This document shows positions 9,725-18,054 of a stretch of 64,000 bases of DNA, one piece after another. A model generated the notes under the pieces. The model made no database searches. It was not told the origin of the DNA and worked only from the letters and a program-made list of their open reading frames with translations. This DNA is from Gemmata palustris. GTDB lineage: Bacteria; Planctomycetota; Planctomycetia; Gemmatales; Gemmataceae. Location of the stretch: NCBI RefSeq assembly GCF_017939745.1, contig NZ_JAGKQQ010000001.1:3844001-3908000 (forward strand), in the 5' to 3' direction. The position numbers and the translations under genes were made by a program. The first letter of the stretch is position 1, and each line of letters opens with the position of its first letter.

Positions 9725-11011
9725 TAAGCAATACTGACCGCACGGGACGGGTCCGAGATCCCGGTCGGCGATAGTGCGACCCCGATCCGCGTGGCACTGC
9801 ATGTCAAAGGCGTAGTACTGGTGTTCCGAGACCTCACCGAACAGTTGCGCGCCGCAGAGGCAGCCCGAAAAGCCAGCGAGGACGTGCGCCACACTCAGAA
9901 AATGGAAGCGGTCGGTCGATTAGCCGGTGGTTTGGCGCACGACGTAAACGACATGATGACCACCGTCATAGGCTTCGGCGAACTCGTCCTGGAACACCCC
10001 CCTGTTGGGCGCCCGGTTCGCGATATGGTTGTAGAAATGAAACGGGCCGGGGACCGGGCCGCGGGCCTCACCGTCAGCTTCTCAGTTTCGCCCGCAAGGA
10101 AATCCTGATTCCGGCAGTAAACGACTTGAGCGGGGTCGTAATGCTCCGGCGGTTGATCGGACCGGACATCACGCTCCGCACTCAACTCCAAGCGGATCTG
10201 GGGGCGTATTGGTGGACCGCGGGCAACTGGAACAGGTCACTATGAATCTGGTCGTGAACGCGCGCGACGCCATGCCCGGCGGAGGCGCTTTGACAATCGA
10301 AACGGCGGACTTCCGAATCGGTGATGAGTTCGAGGCCGGCGTCCCCGAGCTCCAGCCCTGAGATTATGTCGCCCTGACCGTTTCCGATACCGGGTACGGG
10401 ATGGACGCGGTCACGCGCACGCGCGTTTTCGAGCCGTTCTTTACCACCAAGGAAGTCGGCAAGGGGACCGGGCTGGGACTGGCGACGGCTTACGGGATCG
10501 TCAAGCAGGCCCACGGTCACATCTTCATTGATAGCGAACTCGGGCGCAGATCGACATTCAAAGTGTATCTTCCACGTGTCGCGACTGGCCCGATCGGAGA
10601 AGCCACTCCATTACGGGCCGAGTCGCAAGGCGGTTCCGAAACGATCCTGCTCGTGGACGACGACGACGGCGTCCGTCGCATGACCCGCGAGTTACTCTGG
10701 CAGTCGGGATACCGAGTTCTCGAAGCAGCGGACGGTGAAGAGGCCCTGTTGCTTTGTGCGCGCGAACCCGGGGCAATCGACATGCTGCTGACCGACGCAA
10801 TTATGCCCGTGATGAGCGGCGGACGGTATCCGATCGCATAACGGCAGTGCGCCCCGAGGTGAGCGTGTTGTTCATGTCCGGTTGCACCGAGGACCAGGTC
10901 TTCCGGCACGGCGTTCAGTCAGGTGAAGTCACCTTCATTCGAAAACCGTTCAGCACCCGCGACCTCGCGACCCGCGTGCGCGAGGTGCTGGACACCTCCG
11001 TGGCGCGGTAG
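9725..11011 (+). pseudogene. decayed PAS-histidine kinase-receiver gene
   Basis: A PAS C-terminal half (DGSEIPVGDSATPI, VLVFRDLTEQ) leads into a HisKA whose H-box reads AHDVNDMM in place of the usual HDFNN. Then come HATPase pieces (N-box [11 protein letters not shown], stop codon at about 10360, then [20 protein letters not shown]) and a receiver with LLTDAIMPVMSGG, broken again near 10825 and finishing at 11011 in a third frame (VTFIRKPFSTRDLATRVREVL). Frameshifts, an internal TGA and the damaged H-box all indicate a pseudogene. It is the third member of the kinase family in the first 11 kb. Confidence 0.8.
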
Positions 11012-11116
11012 CTCCCAGCCCTCCGGCCGCGCCGAAAACGAAGACTTGCTGTTTTCGACGTCTGCCTGCTCCGGCCCGTTACGAGAGCGGTTCACCAAAA
11101 CAAACCCACGCTGCGT

Positions 11117-12109
11117 TCATCCCCTTCCAGAATCAACGACGACATTCATATCTGTCACGACCGGCGGGGGAACCGGATCGCCCTCTCGTCGAGCCTGAAG
11201 CCGCTCCAGTTCGTGGAGTGTGGACGTGAGCAGGCCGTGCACGTGGCGCTCGTACTTGGAGATGCGCTCGTCGCGTCCGTCGGTGGGAAGCATACACGCA
11301 GACCGGTTTCGATCAGTGCGCCCGTCCAAGAGTCGGGCGACCGCGGTTGCTTCCCGGTCCAGTCGCCGGACCCGGCGCGCCAGTTCCTCGGCCCGCGATT
11401 CCATGTCCGCGCGCATGCGCTCGGCGAACGGCTCTACCGGTTCGCCGGTGAAACGGCAGTAAAAGGTCAGTCCACGCTGGATTACCTCGGGCGTCCAGGC
11501 CGTGCTTTGTGGATCCGTGCCAGTCAGCCCGAGCTCCCGCATAAATGCCTTGCTGCCGAACGTGGGCGGATCGGTGCGCAGATCGTCCGCGGCCTCGGCG
11601 CGTCCGCACGCCGCCTCCAGGACGCTCTCGGCGATCGAGAAGGGCGCATCGGTGACTGGTTCCGACAAGAGGTAGTCCCGCGCCGCGATCGTCTCGACCA
11701 GCTCTTGGTGCGCTCTCCGTAACTCGTCGCGGATAGCTCGGAGTTGTTCCTCACGTTGCGCGGAAACAGGATCCTGGGACGCGAGGAATGCAGGCACCTC
11801 GACGTCTTCCATCGCTGCGGCCACCACTTCGGTCTCGTACCGAGCCAAGCGTTGCAAGCGCCACAGGAGCAGCGCGGCCCGTTCTGCGAGGTTCAGTTCC
11901 AGGAGCCCGATTGGGGCGAGCGATTCAACCACGCCGGTACGATGGGCTTCCCATTCGTCCGTGCTCTCGCCCGGGAGTACAGGCACTGCCGCGAAAATGC
12001 CATGCTTGGTCGCATTTCGGGCAACGATGGACTTGCCTTCGAGCGTGCGCGGCCCGGTGGACAACTGAGCGTTCCGCTGATTTGCTTCGATCTTCGCGAG
12101 CGTAGTCAT
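11117..12109 (-). CDS. conserved planctomycete hypothetical protein with IEANQRNAQLSTGPRTLEGK N-terminus
   Basis: 330 aa. The N-terminus (residues 4-40, IEANQRNAQLSTGPRT then ARNATKHGIFA) is the hallmark of a protein family abundant in planctomycetes whose function is unknown. The rest is helical and charged: a Leu/Arg-rich middle (ERAALLLWRLQRLARYE) and a C-terminal coiled-coil-like stretch. The start was placed at the ATG at 12109 because the signature begins there; the longer open frame above it is antisense or shadow. It lies directly downstream of the 12154-12744 gene on the same strand with a 44-bp gap, so co-transcription is possible. Confidence 0.8.
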   Translation of the reverse strand: MTTLAKIEANQRNAQLSTGPRTLEGKSIVARNATKHGIFAAVPVLPGESTDEWEAHRTGVVESLAPIGLLELNLAERAALLLWRLQRLARYETEVVAAAMEDVEVPAFLASQDPVSAQREEQLRAIRDELRRAHQELVETIAARDYLLSEPVTDAPFSIAESVLEAACGRAEAADDLRTDPPTFGSKAFMRELGLTGTDPQSTAWTPEVIQRGLTFYCRFTGEPVEPFAERMRADMESRAEELARRVRRLDREATAVARLLDGRTDRNRSACMLPTDGRDERISKYERHVHGLLTSTLHELERLQARREGDPVPPPVVTDMNVVVDSGRG

Positions 12110-12153
12110 GAGTTCTTCCCCGAGAAACGGGAACACGATTGTGGACCCAACAT

Positions 12154-12744
12154 TCAACTCTTCGGCCCCCGAGCAATGAGGCGGTCGAAGCGCTTTTGCC
12201 CAGCCGTGAGTACTTTGAGCGCAAGTCCGAGTTGCGAGACCGACATTCCGCGAATGTCCCCGAACTCGTGGAGATGCGCCCCGCGCCGCAGGGCCGCGTA
12301 CACCCGGCTGTCGCTCTCCTGAGTGCTCCGGTACGCCAAGTTGTGGCAGTGCCGACACCCGAAGTATTTGCCGCACCGGTACAGTTTCCGGACGCGGCGC
12401 TCGCAGGCCACACGGTCCCGCACCAGCGGGCAGATGAACCACCAGCGCAGTCCACCCAGGTGGCAGCGTGTCGTCACCAACTGGATCGCGTAATCGAGGG
12501 ACTCCGCGGGCTGGCCGATCCGGTACACCAACCGGAGCACTCCGTTGTCTGTTCCGACCGCGAGCGTGTAAGCGAGTGTTGATGACGGCTTCTTCTCACC
12601 GCCGTGACGCCAGTCCAGAACGCCAGCTCGGTCCGTTCCCGGAATCAGCATTCCCCAGCGCTTGAGATTGGCAGTGTCGAGCGCGTCGCAGGACTCGACC
12701 ACGCGCTTCTTCGACCCGCGGCACCCGCTGAACGTTCCGCCCAT
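12154..12744 (-). CDS. conserved hypothetical protein with CxxC zinc-finger-like motif
   Basis: 196 aa. The middle contains RWWFICPLVRDRVACERRV followed by KLYRCGKYFGCRHCHNLAYR, a Cys-rich arrangement seen in a widespread bacterial family of unknown function often found near mobile elements. The cysteines could bind zinc (inference). No signal peptide or membrane segment is present. It precedes the 11117-12109 gene on the same strand. Confidence 0.75.
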   Translation of the reverse strand: MGGTFSGCRGSKKRVVESCDALDTANLKRWGMLIPGTDRAGVLDWRHGGEKKPSSTLAYTLAVGTDNGVLRLVYRIGQPAESLDYAIQLVTTRCHLGGLRWWFICPLVRDRVACERRVRKLYRCGKYFGCRHCHNLAYRSTQESDSRVYAALRRGAHLHEFGDIRGMSVSQLGLALKVLTAGQKRFDRLIARGPKS

Positions 12745-12915
12745 CGCCCGTCCCTCCGCTCGTGCTCGGATTCTCCGAAATCAATTGCGGGCTGAGTACC
12801 AATTCATCGCCCCATGCCGCCACCAAGTCTAATTCAGCATGCAGGTTCCGTCGATTACACGGGATGTGCGATTGTGTGCGTCGTCTTTGCTTCCGAAAGG
12901 CCCAAACGCACTCCG

Positions 12916-13866
12916 TTACCTTGTCGAAAGCCCGAGAATCGAGCGCGGATCACTCACCCGCGCATCCGGCGCGTGATTCACCACAGTTTGGGTCGTGGCG
13001 ACGTTCAGTTGCGCGAGGATCGCCGGGGCGCGGAGCCGACGGACCCGGGCCAACTCGCGCACGGCCTCGGCGAACCGCTTCTGTGCGCGGCCCAGGGCGC
13101 GGTCCAGGTACTCGCACTCCTTCGCATTCACCGGCGGGCGAACCGTGAGTTCCAGTTCCAGCGTGTGCGTCGCGATCCACCCGTTGATCACGCGGCGCAC
13201 CAACAGCTCCTCCAACACGGTCGGGGTCGTGCCCAACAACTCGGCACGCATGGCACTGACCTTCTCGATGATCCCGGCCTCCCACACGGGATCTCCGCCC
13301 GAGGCCCGGCGGATCAGTTGCCGGGTCGCTTGGCGCCCGAGGTTTCCAAACGAGTCCACCCACTGGCGCTCGCGGAGCAGGGCGCCGACGCGCTTCTTGG
13401 CCTCGGCGTCCCCGGCCCGAGCCCGCGCGAACAACTCGACCGCTTCGGTGTCGCTGGCGGGCGCCTCGTACCGGACGAGCGGCTTCGGCTCCGCGGTATT
13501 TTCCTTCAACTTCTCGATCGCGTTCTTCAGGTGCATCAGTTCGCGCCTCATCCGCCATTCCCCTCGATTGTGCTTGTGATACCCCAGCGCATAAAGAGTT
13601 CCGTCTGCCAGTGTGCGGATGTCGGCGTTGGTGGCCTCGGTTGCGTCGAGCAGACCGTCGATTCGATCCCGGAACGCGGCACCGGCCTCCCGGGAAAGCC
13701 CGCGCAGTTTCGCGGCGTGCTTTTGGAGCCGTTCCAGTTGGTGTGCGAGTAATACGCCCGTTCCGAACCGGTCATCAGCTCCAAGGTACTCCTTGACCGG
13801 CTTCCCTTTGACGCGGCGGTTGCGGTACAGGTACCGGCGCCCGCCGTGTCGCACCTCCCAGCCCAT
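12916..13866 (-). CDS. conserved planctomycete hypothetical protein
   Basis: 316 aa. It starts MGWEVRHGGRRYLYRNRRVKG, a signature I recognise as a planctomycete family of unknown function, typically with the GxxYxYR(K/R) pattern. The body is predominantly alpha-helical and basic, with a coiled-coil-like N-terminal third (residues 40-120) and a Leu-rich C-terminal helix (ELARVRRLRAPAILAQL). It lies upstream of 12154-12744 on the same strand, 171 bp away. No catalytic motif is visible. The family recurs next to transposon-like genes, which fits this location. Confidence 0.75.
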   Translation of the reverse strand: MGWEVRHGGRRYLYRNRRVKGKPVKEYLGADDRFGTGVLLAHQLERLQKHAAKLRGLSREAGAAFRDRIDGLLDATEATNADIRTLADGTLYALGYHKHNRGEWRMRRELMHLKNAIEKLKENTAEPKPLVRYEAPASDTEAVELFARARAGDAEAKKRVGALLRERQWVDSFGNLGRQATRQLIRRASGGDPVWEAGIIEKVSAMRAELLGTTPTVLEELLVRRVINGWIATHTLELELTVRPPVNAKECEYLDRALGRAQKRFAEAVRELARVRRLRAPAILAQLNVATTQTVVNHAPDARVSDPRSILGLSTR

Positions 13867-13918
13867 TTTTGCTCCCGGTGTGTACTACGTTCCGCGCCAC
13901 TGCCCCGCTCGGCGGACG

Positions 13919-14098
13919 TTACCGCGGTGCTTTCGGTGATTCGGTCGTGGCGACGAGAGCGAGAATGGCGCGGCGGATGGGGTCCGGCAGAGCGGGCCAT
14001 GCCGTGGCGACGAGCGCGAGGTCCGGGTCGGTTGCTGCTCCCGGTGCTGCTCCGGATTGAGTGAATGCCGCAGAAACGCTGGAATTGTCAGCGAATTC
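13919..14098 (-). pseudogene. C-terminal scrap of a small mobile-element ORF
   Basis: The minus frame ending at the TAA at 13919 encodes a 59-residue tail with ATDPDLALVATAWPALPDPI and RRAILALVATT. I recognise this acidic-Trp-Leu-Pro ending from small planctomycete ORFs that sit beside integrases and overlap tRNA-derived sequence. There is no start codon; one base of shift would join it to the frame that crosses the tRNA fragment at 14111-14157. Confidence 0.5.
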
Positions 14099-14110
14099 TG
14101 ATCCGCCGCA

Positions 14111-14157
14111 CTGGTTTCCTAAACCGGGGGTCGCGCGTTCGATTCGCGCCGAGGGTA
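14111..14157 (+). other. 3' half of tRNA-Arg(CCT), probable integration (att) site
   Basis: Bases 14111-14127 form a perfect 5-bp anticodon stem-loop with loop TTCCTAA (anticodon CCT, Arg). Next come a 5-nt variable region (14128-14132), a 5-bp T-stem of GCGCG/CGCGC around TTCGATT (14133-14149), seven acceptor bases (CGAGGGT) and a discriminator A. No matching 5' acceptor strand or D-arm lies upstream, so it is a 47-nt 3' remnant, as left at the border of elements integrating into tRNA genes. An integrase remnant starts beside it. Confidence 0.75.
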
Positions 14158-14569
14158 CTCAAGGATTTCAAGCGTTTTGATGCTTTGCCGCATCCATTAG
14201 AATGGACATCCGACCCCTTAATGGCTCTTGGGGCGGCGGGCTTCACCGGTCCGTTTTCTCCGTAGATCGCGTTCAACTTGCTCGCGGTGTCCCGCCCCTG
14301 GGTGTTGATCCAGTGGGCGTAGGTGCGCATGATGGTTTCGATCTTGTCCCCGAGCCGTCGGGCCACTTCTGCGGGATCCACGCCGGCGGCCAGCAGACGC
14401 GACGGTGTGGCGGATCACGTGGAAGCTCCGGTACCGCACCCCCGCTTTCACGAGCGGCGGCTTCCACTCGCACCGAACGAAGTTGGATTTGAAGATGTAG
14501 CCCCCAGCCTCGGTCGTGAATAGCGGGCCGGGTTCGCGCGTGTTCGCGGAGTGGCACCAGTACGAATTC
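14158..14569 (-). pseudogene. tyrosine recombinase (phage-type integrase), C-terminal remnant
   Basis: Read on the minus strand from 14569, the frame encodes GPLFTTEAGGYIFKSNF, then the catalytic block FHVIRHTVAS containing the conserved Arg-His pair. A one-base shift follows near 14398. The rest of the domain is GVDPAEVARRLGDK and TIMRTYAHW, whose Tyr is the likely nucleophile. The N-terminal half is missing because the IS1-family element begins at 14570. The frame then runs antisense through the tRNA fragment. It belonged to an integrative element that used tRNA-Arg(CCT). Confidence 0.75.
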
Positions 14570-14580
14570 GGGTAGTGGCT

Positions 14581-15320
14581 TTACTGATGGCACAGGTTAT
14601 AGAGCCGGATAAAGTACCAAAGTGCCCCGAGAGGAATCATCTCGCACTTGGAGAACGAGAGGGTCTTTCGCACGAACCGGGCGCATCGCTGGCGGAGGGT
14701 GAGCCCGAAGCGCTCGACATGGGCGGCGAGGCCCGTGTCCTTGCCCACGGCCCGGTGCCGGGCGCGTGGGATCGCTTGGCGGTACGAGGCGAGGACGTCG
14801 GTGTACACGGTGACCCCGGTCCGGTACCCACGGGGCAACGCGCCCCAGAGGCGCTGGGCGGTTGCGGCGGACCGATCCCCGACGACCATCGCCAGAACCC
14901 GACGGGTGCCCTCGTCCAGGGCCACCCAAACCCACCGCACCTGATCCTTAGGCCCTACGAAACTCCACAACTCATCGGCCTCGATCACGACCGGACCGGA
15001 CTTTTTGGGGGCGGTCCCGGGTCGCGCGGGGTGTCGTCCCGGTACACGGCGTTGACGAACCCTTGGATCCAAGACCGGGACCGGCCGGTGATCCGGGCGA
15101 TGGCTCGGATCCCGACCCGCTCGCCCAGCAACCGGAGCACCAGGGCCTGGTCGGACGCGCCGACCGGACCCTTCTTGGGAGCGGCCACGAACCGCCGGCG
15201 GCACGCCTGGCAGCGGAACACCGGAGTGCCAGAAGCGTTGGCCCCGTTCCGGACCACGTGCGTTCCCGAGCACCGGGGGCACGGCGGGATCGGGGCCAGG
15301 GCGGTAGCCGATTTGCTCAT
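14581..15320 (-). CDS. IS1-family transposase InsAB' made by -1 frameshift
   Basis: The upstream ORF (InsA, 14985-15320) has a zinc-finger-like PCPRCSGTHVVRNG and C..C pair plus a helix-turn-helix (GERVGIRAIARITGRSRSWI). The second ORF supplies the catalytic domain, beginning VVIEADELWSFVG and continuing VWVALDEGTRRVLAMVVGDR, VYTDVLASYRQAI, ERFGLTLRQRCARF and RKTLSFSK, ending at the TTA/TAA at 14581. The DDE-type acidic residues are all present. The two ORFs overlap at a slippery heptamer (15003-15009) in the right phase for a -1 shift, as in E. coli IS1. Both parts are undamaged, so the element may still be active. I used the ATG at 15320; an in-frame ATG at 15344 is an alternative. Confidence 0.88.
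14985..15320 (-). CDS. insA: IS1-family InsA, unshifted product
   Basis: 111 aa when translated without frameshifting. It has paired CxxC motifs near residue 13 and residue 36 and a helix-turn-helix around residues 65-90. In IS1 the free InsA binds the terminal repeats and represses transposition; the same role is inferred here from family knowledge. It stops at a TGA shortly after the slippery site. Confidence 0.8.
   Translation of the reverse strand: MSKSATALAPIPPCPRCSGTHVVRNGANASGTPVFRCQACRRRFVAAPKKGPVGASDQALVLRLLGERVGIRAIARITGRSRSWIQGFVNAVYRDDTPRDPGPPPKSPVRS
15003..15009 (-). promoter_or_regulatory. -1 ribosomal frameshift heptamer C CCA AAA
   Basis: In the InsA frame the codons read CCC CCA AAA AGT; shifting back one base gives CCC AAA AAG, exactly the InsB frame. 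The X XXY YYZ pattern is satisfied. Confidence 0.75.
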
Positions 15321-15362
15321 CCGGTCAGAGTAGGACCATGACACCGTTCAAGCCACTACCCG

Positions 15363-15557
15363 GGAAGGAGGAAACGGGCGCTATATCAGGCGACGGTACT
15401 GGACGACCCGTGGATACCGGAGCCAATCAAGGACGGGCTCTTCAGTAAGCAAGTCGAGTTCCCGCGCTACGAGGGGCGCGAGGCGCAGTACCTTCAAAAA
15501 GCGGCGCGGATCTGGGTCGTCCGGGCGAACGGTCTCGTCCGGATTCAGCGGGCATAG
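15363..15557 (+). pseudogene. C-terminal fragment of an unidentified gene cut by IS1
   Basis: From the IS1 border the frame encodes about 64 residues ending at the TAG at 15555-15557, including LYQATVLDDPWIPEPIKDG and YEGREAQYLQKAARIWVV. The codon use and residue mix look like a real protein tail, but I do not recognise the family, and the reverse strand is also open. No start codon precedes it. Confidence 0.4.
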
Positions 15558-15559
15558 CC

Positions 15560-17395
15560 CTACCACCACGCGACAGGAACGAAATCGTCATCGGTCGTCA
15601 GGACCGTCGCCGCGTTCTTTCCATCCGCGTCGCACACCACCAGGCGCGTCGGCGCGCTTCCGTTCGCGTTGTTGTTCGTTCCCCGCTCCCGCCACGCGTA
15701 GGCAACCCGCTTCCCGTCCGGGGACCACACCCCGTAGGACCAGAGCTGATTTTTCTCGCCCCCGATCCGGGCCGCCTTTCCCGTGCCCACATCGATCACG
15801 TACACCGAGATCTCCCAGTTCACTCGGTCTTTGCCCTTCAGGTCCTCCGCGAAGGTCAGAACCCGGGTACCGTCCGGCGAGATCCGGCTCCCGTACACGG
15901 CCGAGAGCGTGCCGCTCAGGAGCCGCGGCTTACCCCCGCCCACGGGAACCTTGTGAAGCCGATACGGCGGCGTCCCCTTCTCCGCATCCGGCAAGTTGTA
16001 TTCGTAGGTCAGCACCCAGGTTCCGTCCCGGGCGATGTCGATCAGTTGGTGGGGCTCCGGTACGTCGAGCTTGGTGGCCCTCTTGGTCGCCACGTCGATC
16101 AACGTGTTCTCGAACACGAACGGCACGGGGGCCGGTGCCGGAGGAACCTGCGCGACTTGCTTCATGACCACGGACCCGAGTGTGTCCCCCGCCGGCGAAA
16201 GGACGGAGGACGCGTTCACCTCGACCCCCAGATCCTTCCCGTCCCCGTTCTCGTCGATGGGCCGGGCGTGCAGGGTCAATTTTCCTTCGGGCCACCGGCC
16301 GTCGGGCGTCGGTACCAGGGACCGGCCCTCCCGCCCCGCGAACAAGAGTCGGTCGGTGCCCGGGGACACGTGCAGAACGAACGGCTCGTCCTTGAGGGCC
16401 AGTTCCCGGACGGTTCGCCCCGCCGTCGTGAGGGCCACCACTTTGCCGGTCTTCGGGTACCGCACCCAGATCCGGTTTTCGGGCTTCGGTTGGGGCGGGA
16501 CCGGGGCGGCCGCAGTAACAGGAGCTGAAGGCGCGGGACGCGGGGCGGGCCACGCCGACGCCAATCCACTGAACCCGGCGACGAGCAGGGCGGCCGCAAC
16601 GACGATCCGGCGAAGATTACTGGTGCGCATGGCTGTAGCAACTCCATTGGCGATGATGTGGACCCCGGCCGGCACCGCGGGTTCACCGCGCGCGGCCCCG
16701 ACCAATAACCGCAGCGTGCGACGCGCGAGGGGTACCGGAAGGGCGCCCGCGCGTTCCCCGAGCATCAAACCGAGTACCGCGCCCGCCGGCACTTTACCCA
16801 CGAGGCGCTCAGCCAGGATCCGTTTGGCTTTTGCCAACCGGCTGGACAGAGTACCCTCGCGGATCCCCAACTCGACCGCGGCCTCGCGCCGCGAGCGCCC
16901 CTGGAGTTCGCACAGTACCACGGGCGCCCGATAATGGGGCGGGAGGGTCGCGAGTTCCACGTGTAAAACGGCCGCGCGCTCGTCGCGCTCGACGGGACAG
17001 GGAACGTCAGGGCCAACCGGCTCCTCGTCCCAGGAGAAGGTCGCGCGCCGCCGGCGCAGGTCCAACAGTTCCCGGGACACGCGGACCGCGACCCCGTGGA
17101 GCCAACTCCCGAGTGCCCCCGGCTTTCCGATCCGCGCGGCCCGGCGCAGGAGCACGATGAACGTGGCCTGGAAGGCGTCTTCGGCGTCCTGGTGGTGCCC
17201 GAGGGTGCGCCGGCAGACGCGCAGGACCATCGGCCCGTGCCGGTTCACGAGTTCCTCGAACACGACTTCGTCTGCGCCAGCGATGACGGCGGCGAGTAAG
17301 GCCGCGTCAGATGTGGGCGGGCAGCGCAATGGAAAGGTTTGGGCTGCGATGATCGATCGGTTCGGCACGGCAGGTGGCCCTCGTTCGGTGCTCAT
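15560..17395 (-). CDS. ECF sigma factor fused to a membrane anchor and C-terminal beta-propeller-like sensor
   Basis: 611 aa from the ATG at 17395. Residues 45-90 are sigma region 2 (FEELVNRHGPMVLRVCRRTL, QDAEDAFQATFIVLLRRAA). Residues 147-195 are region 4 with its helix-turn-helix (RSRREAAVELGIREGTLSSR). A single membrane helix follows at about 264-281 (IVVAAALLVAGFSGLASAW), then a Pro-rich linker and a 300-residue segment of repeated WSPDGKRVAYAW/ISPDGTRVLTF-type strands resembling PD40/WD40 propellers. Planctomycetes are known for such sigma-sensor fusions. The layout implies that sigma activity is tied to the membrane and controlled by the outer propeller without a separate anti-sigma factor (inference). 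It is transcribed divergently from the KilA-N gene. Confidence 0.9.
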   Translation of the reverse strand: MSTERGPPAVPNRSIIAAQTFPLRCPPTSDAALLAAVIAGADEVVFEELVNRHGPMVLRVCRRTLGHHQDAEDAFQATFIVLLRRAARIGKPGALGSWLHGVAVRVSRELLDLRRRRATFSWDEEPVGPDVPCPVERDERAAVLHVELATLPPHYRAPVVLCELQGRSRREAAVELGIREGTLSSRLAKAKRILAERLVGKVPAGAVLGLMLGERAGALPVPLARRTLRLLVGAARGEPAVPAGVHIIANGVATAMRTSNLRRIVVAAALLVAGFSGLASAWPAPRPAPSAPVTAAAPVPPQPKPENRIWVRYPKTGKVVALTTAGRTVRELALKDEPFVLHVSPGTDRLLFAGREGRSLVPTPDGRWPEGKLTLHARPIDENGDGKDLGVEVNASSVLSPAGDTLGSVVMKQVAQVPPAPAPVPFVFENTLIDVATKRATKLDVPEPHQLIDIARDGTWVLTYEYNLPDAEKGTPPYRLHKVPVGGGKPRLLSGTLSAVYGSRISPDGTRVLTFAEDLKGKDRVNWEISVYVIDVGTGKAARIGGEKNQLWSYGVWSPDGKRVAYAWRERGTNNNANGSAPTRLVVCDADGKNAATVLTTDDDFVPVAWW

Positions 17396-17530
17396 GATGT
17401 AGTGGGGCGAGCCCGGCTCGCGCGTCGCGAAATCGCTGGGGCGACCCTGACAGTTGGCGCGCAGCACTTCACCGGCATTCCGCCGCTAGTCCTGCTGCCA
17501 CTTCTGATCGCACCCACACAGGACGCAGTA

Positions 17531-17899
17531 ATGGCGAACGAACTGGTCAAAGTCATCGGCAGCACGAGCATCCGGGCGCGCGCGAGCGACAAGTACGTGG
17601 ACGCGACGGCATTGTGCAAGGCGGCGAAGAAGAAGTGGGCTGATTACTTCCGGCTCGGGGGAACAAAAGAGTTCGTTCAAGCTCTGGTCCAATCGGCGGA
17701 AATTCCCGCCGATTCGCTGATCGAGATGAAGAGCGGGAAAAGCGGTGGCACCTGTATTCACCCGCGCGTCGTGATCCACTTCGCGCAGTGGGCGTCCGCG
17801 GAGTTCGCGGCACGAAGTGCAGTTCCAAACACAGCAAAAGCTATCCGGGTCGAATCCGGACCGATACACGGCAACTCACAGTCGAATGGGGCTTGGTAA
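17531..17899 (+). CDS. KilA-N domain protein, probably truncated
   Basis: 122 aa. Residues 18-95 (DKYVDATALCKAAKKKWADY, TKEFVQALVQ, GTCIHPRVVIHFAQWASAEFA) match the KilA-N DNA-binding domain of phages and mobile elements. The conserved end of the domain (usually FAVQV..W) is lost after EFA; a one-base shift near 17815 opens a different frame that also looks peptide-like, so the gene may be frameshifted. KilA-N proteins are often phage antirepressors or regulators; no partner is obvious. The start is the ATG at 17531, where the domain-bearing frame begins; upstream in-frame sequence is not protein-like. Confidence 0.75.
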   Translation: MANELVKVIGSTSIRARASDKYVDATALCKAAKKKWADYFRLGGTKEFVQALVQSAEIPADSLIEMKSGKSGGTCIHPRVVIHFAQWASAEFAARSAVPNTAKAIRVESGPIHGNSQSNGAW

Positions 17900-18042
17900 T
17901 GAGCAGAATTTAATCTGCAGGCACTAGACTCGCGTCGACGAACCGGTTACCTTCTTCCCTCAGCCCTCCTCACCCACCAGCTCGCCCCAGCCCGATTATC
18001 TCAATCCTGTTCGTTACACGGACAAGACTTCACATCCTCTCC

Positions 18043-18048
18043 GGAGGT
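18043..18048 (+). promoter_or_regulatory. strong Shine-Dalgarno site GGAGGT
   Basis: It lies six bases before the DUF1559 start at 18055. Such clear sites are uncommon in this window and fix the start codon. Confidence 0.8.
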
Positions 18049-18054
18049 ACGGCC

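Larger units (their letters stand above)
14570..15361. mobile_element. IS1-family insertion sequence, 792 bp
   Basis: The ends carry perfect inverted repeats: GGGTAGTGGCTT at 14570-14581 and its complement at 15350-15361, with partial similarity continuing inward. The size, two-ORF layout and transposase are typical of IS1. No target duplication is evident at the flanks, so one side was probably rearranged after insertion. It truncates the integrase on its left and a plus-strand gene on its right. Confidence 0.88.

Noticed and set aside
14088-14381. Protein tail ANRTRDPRFRKPVRR as a real integrase C-terminus
   Set aside because: It is the antisense of a tRNA 3' half; I treat it as read-through of an attachment site.
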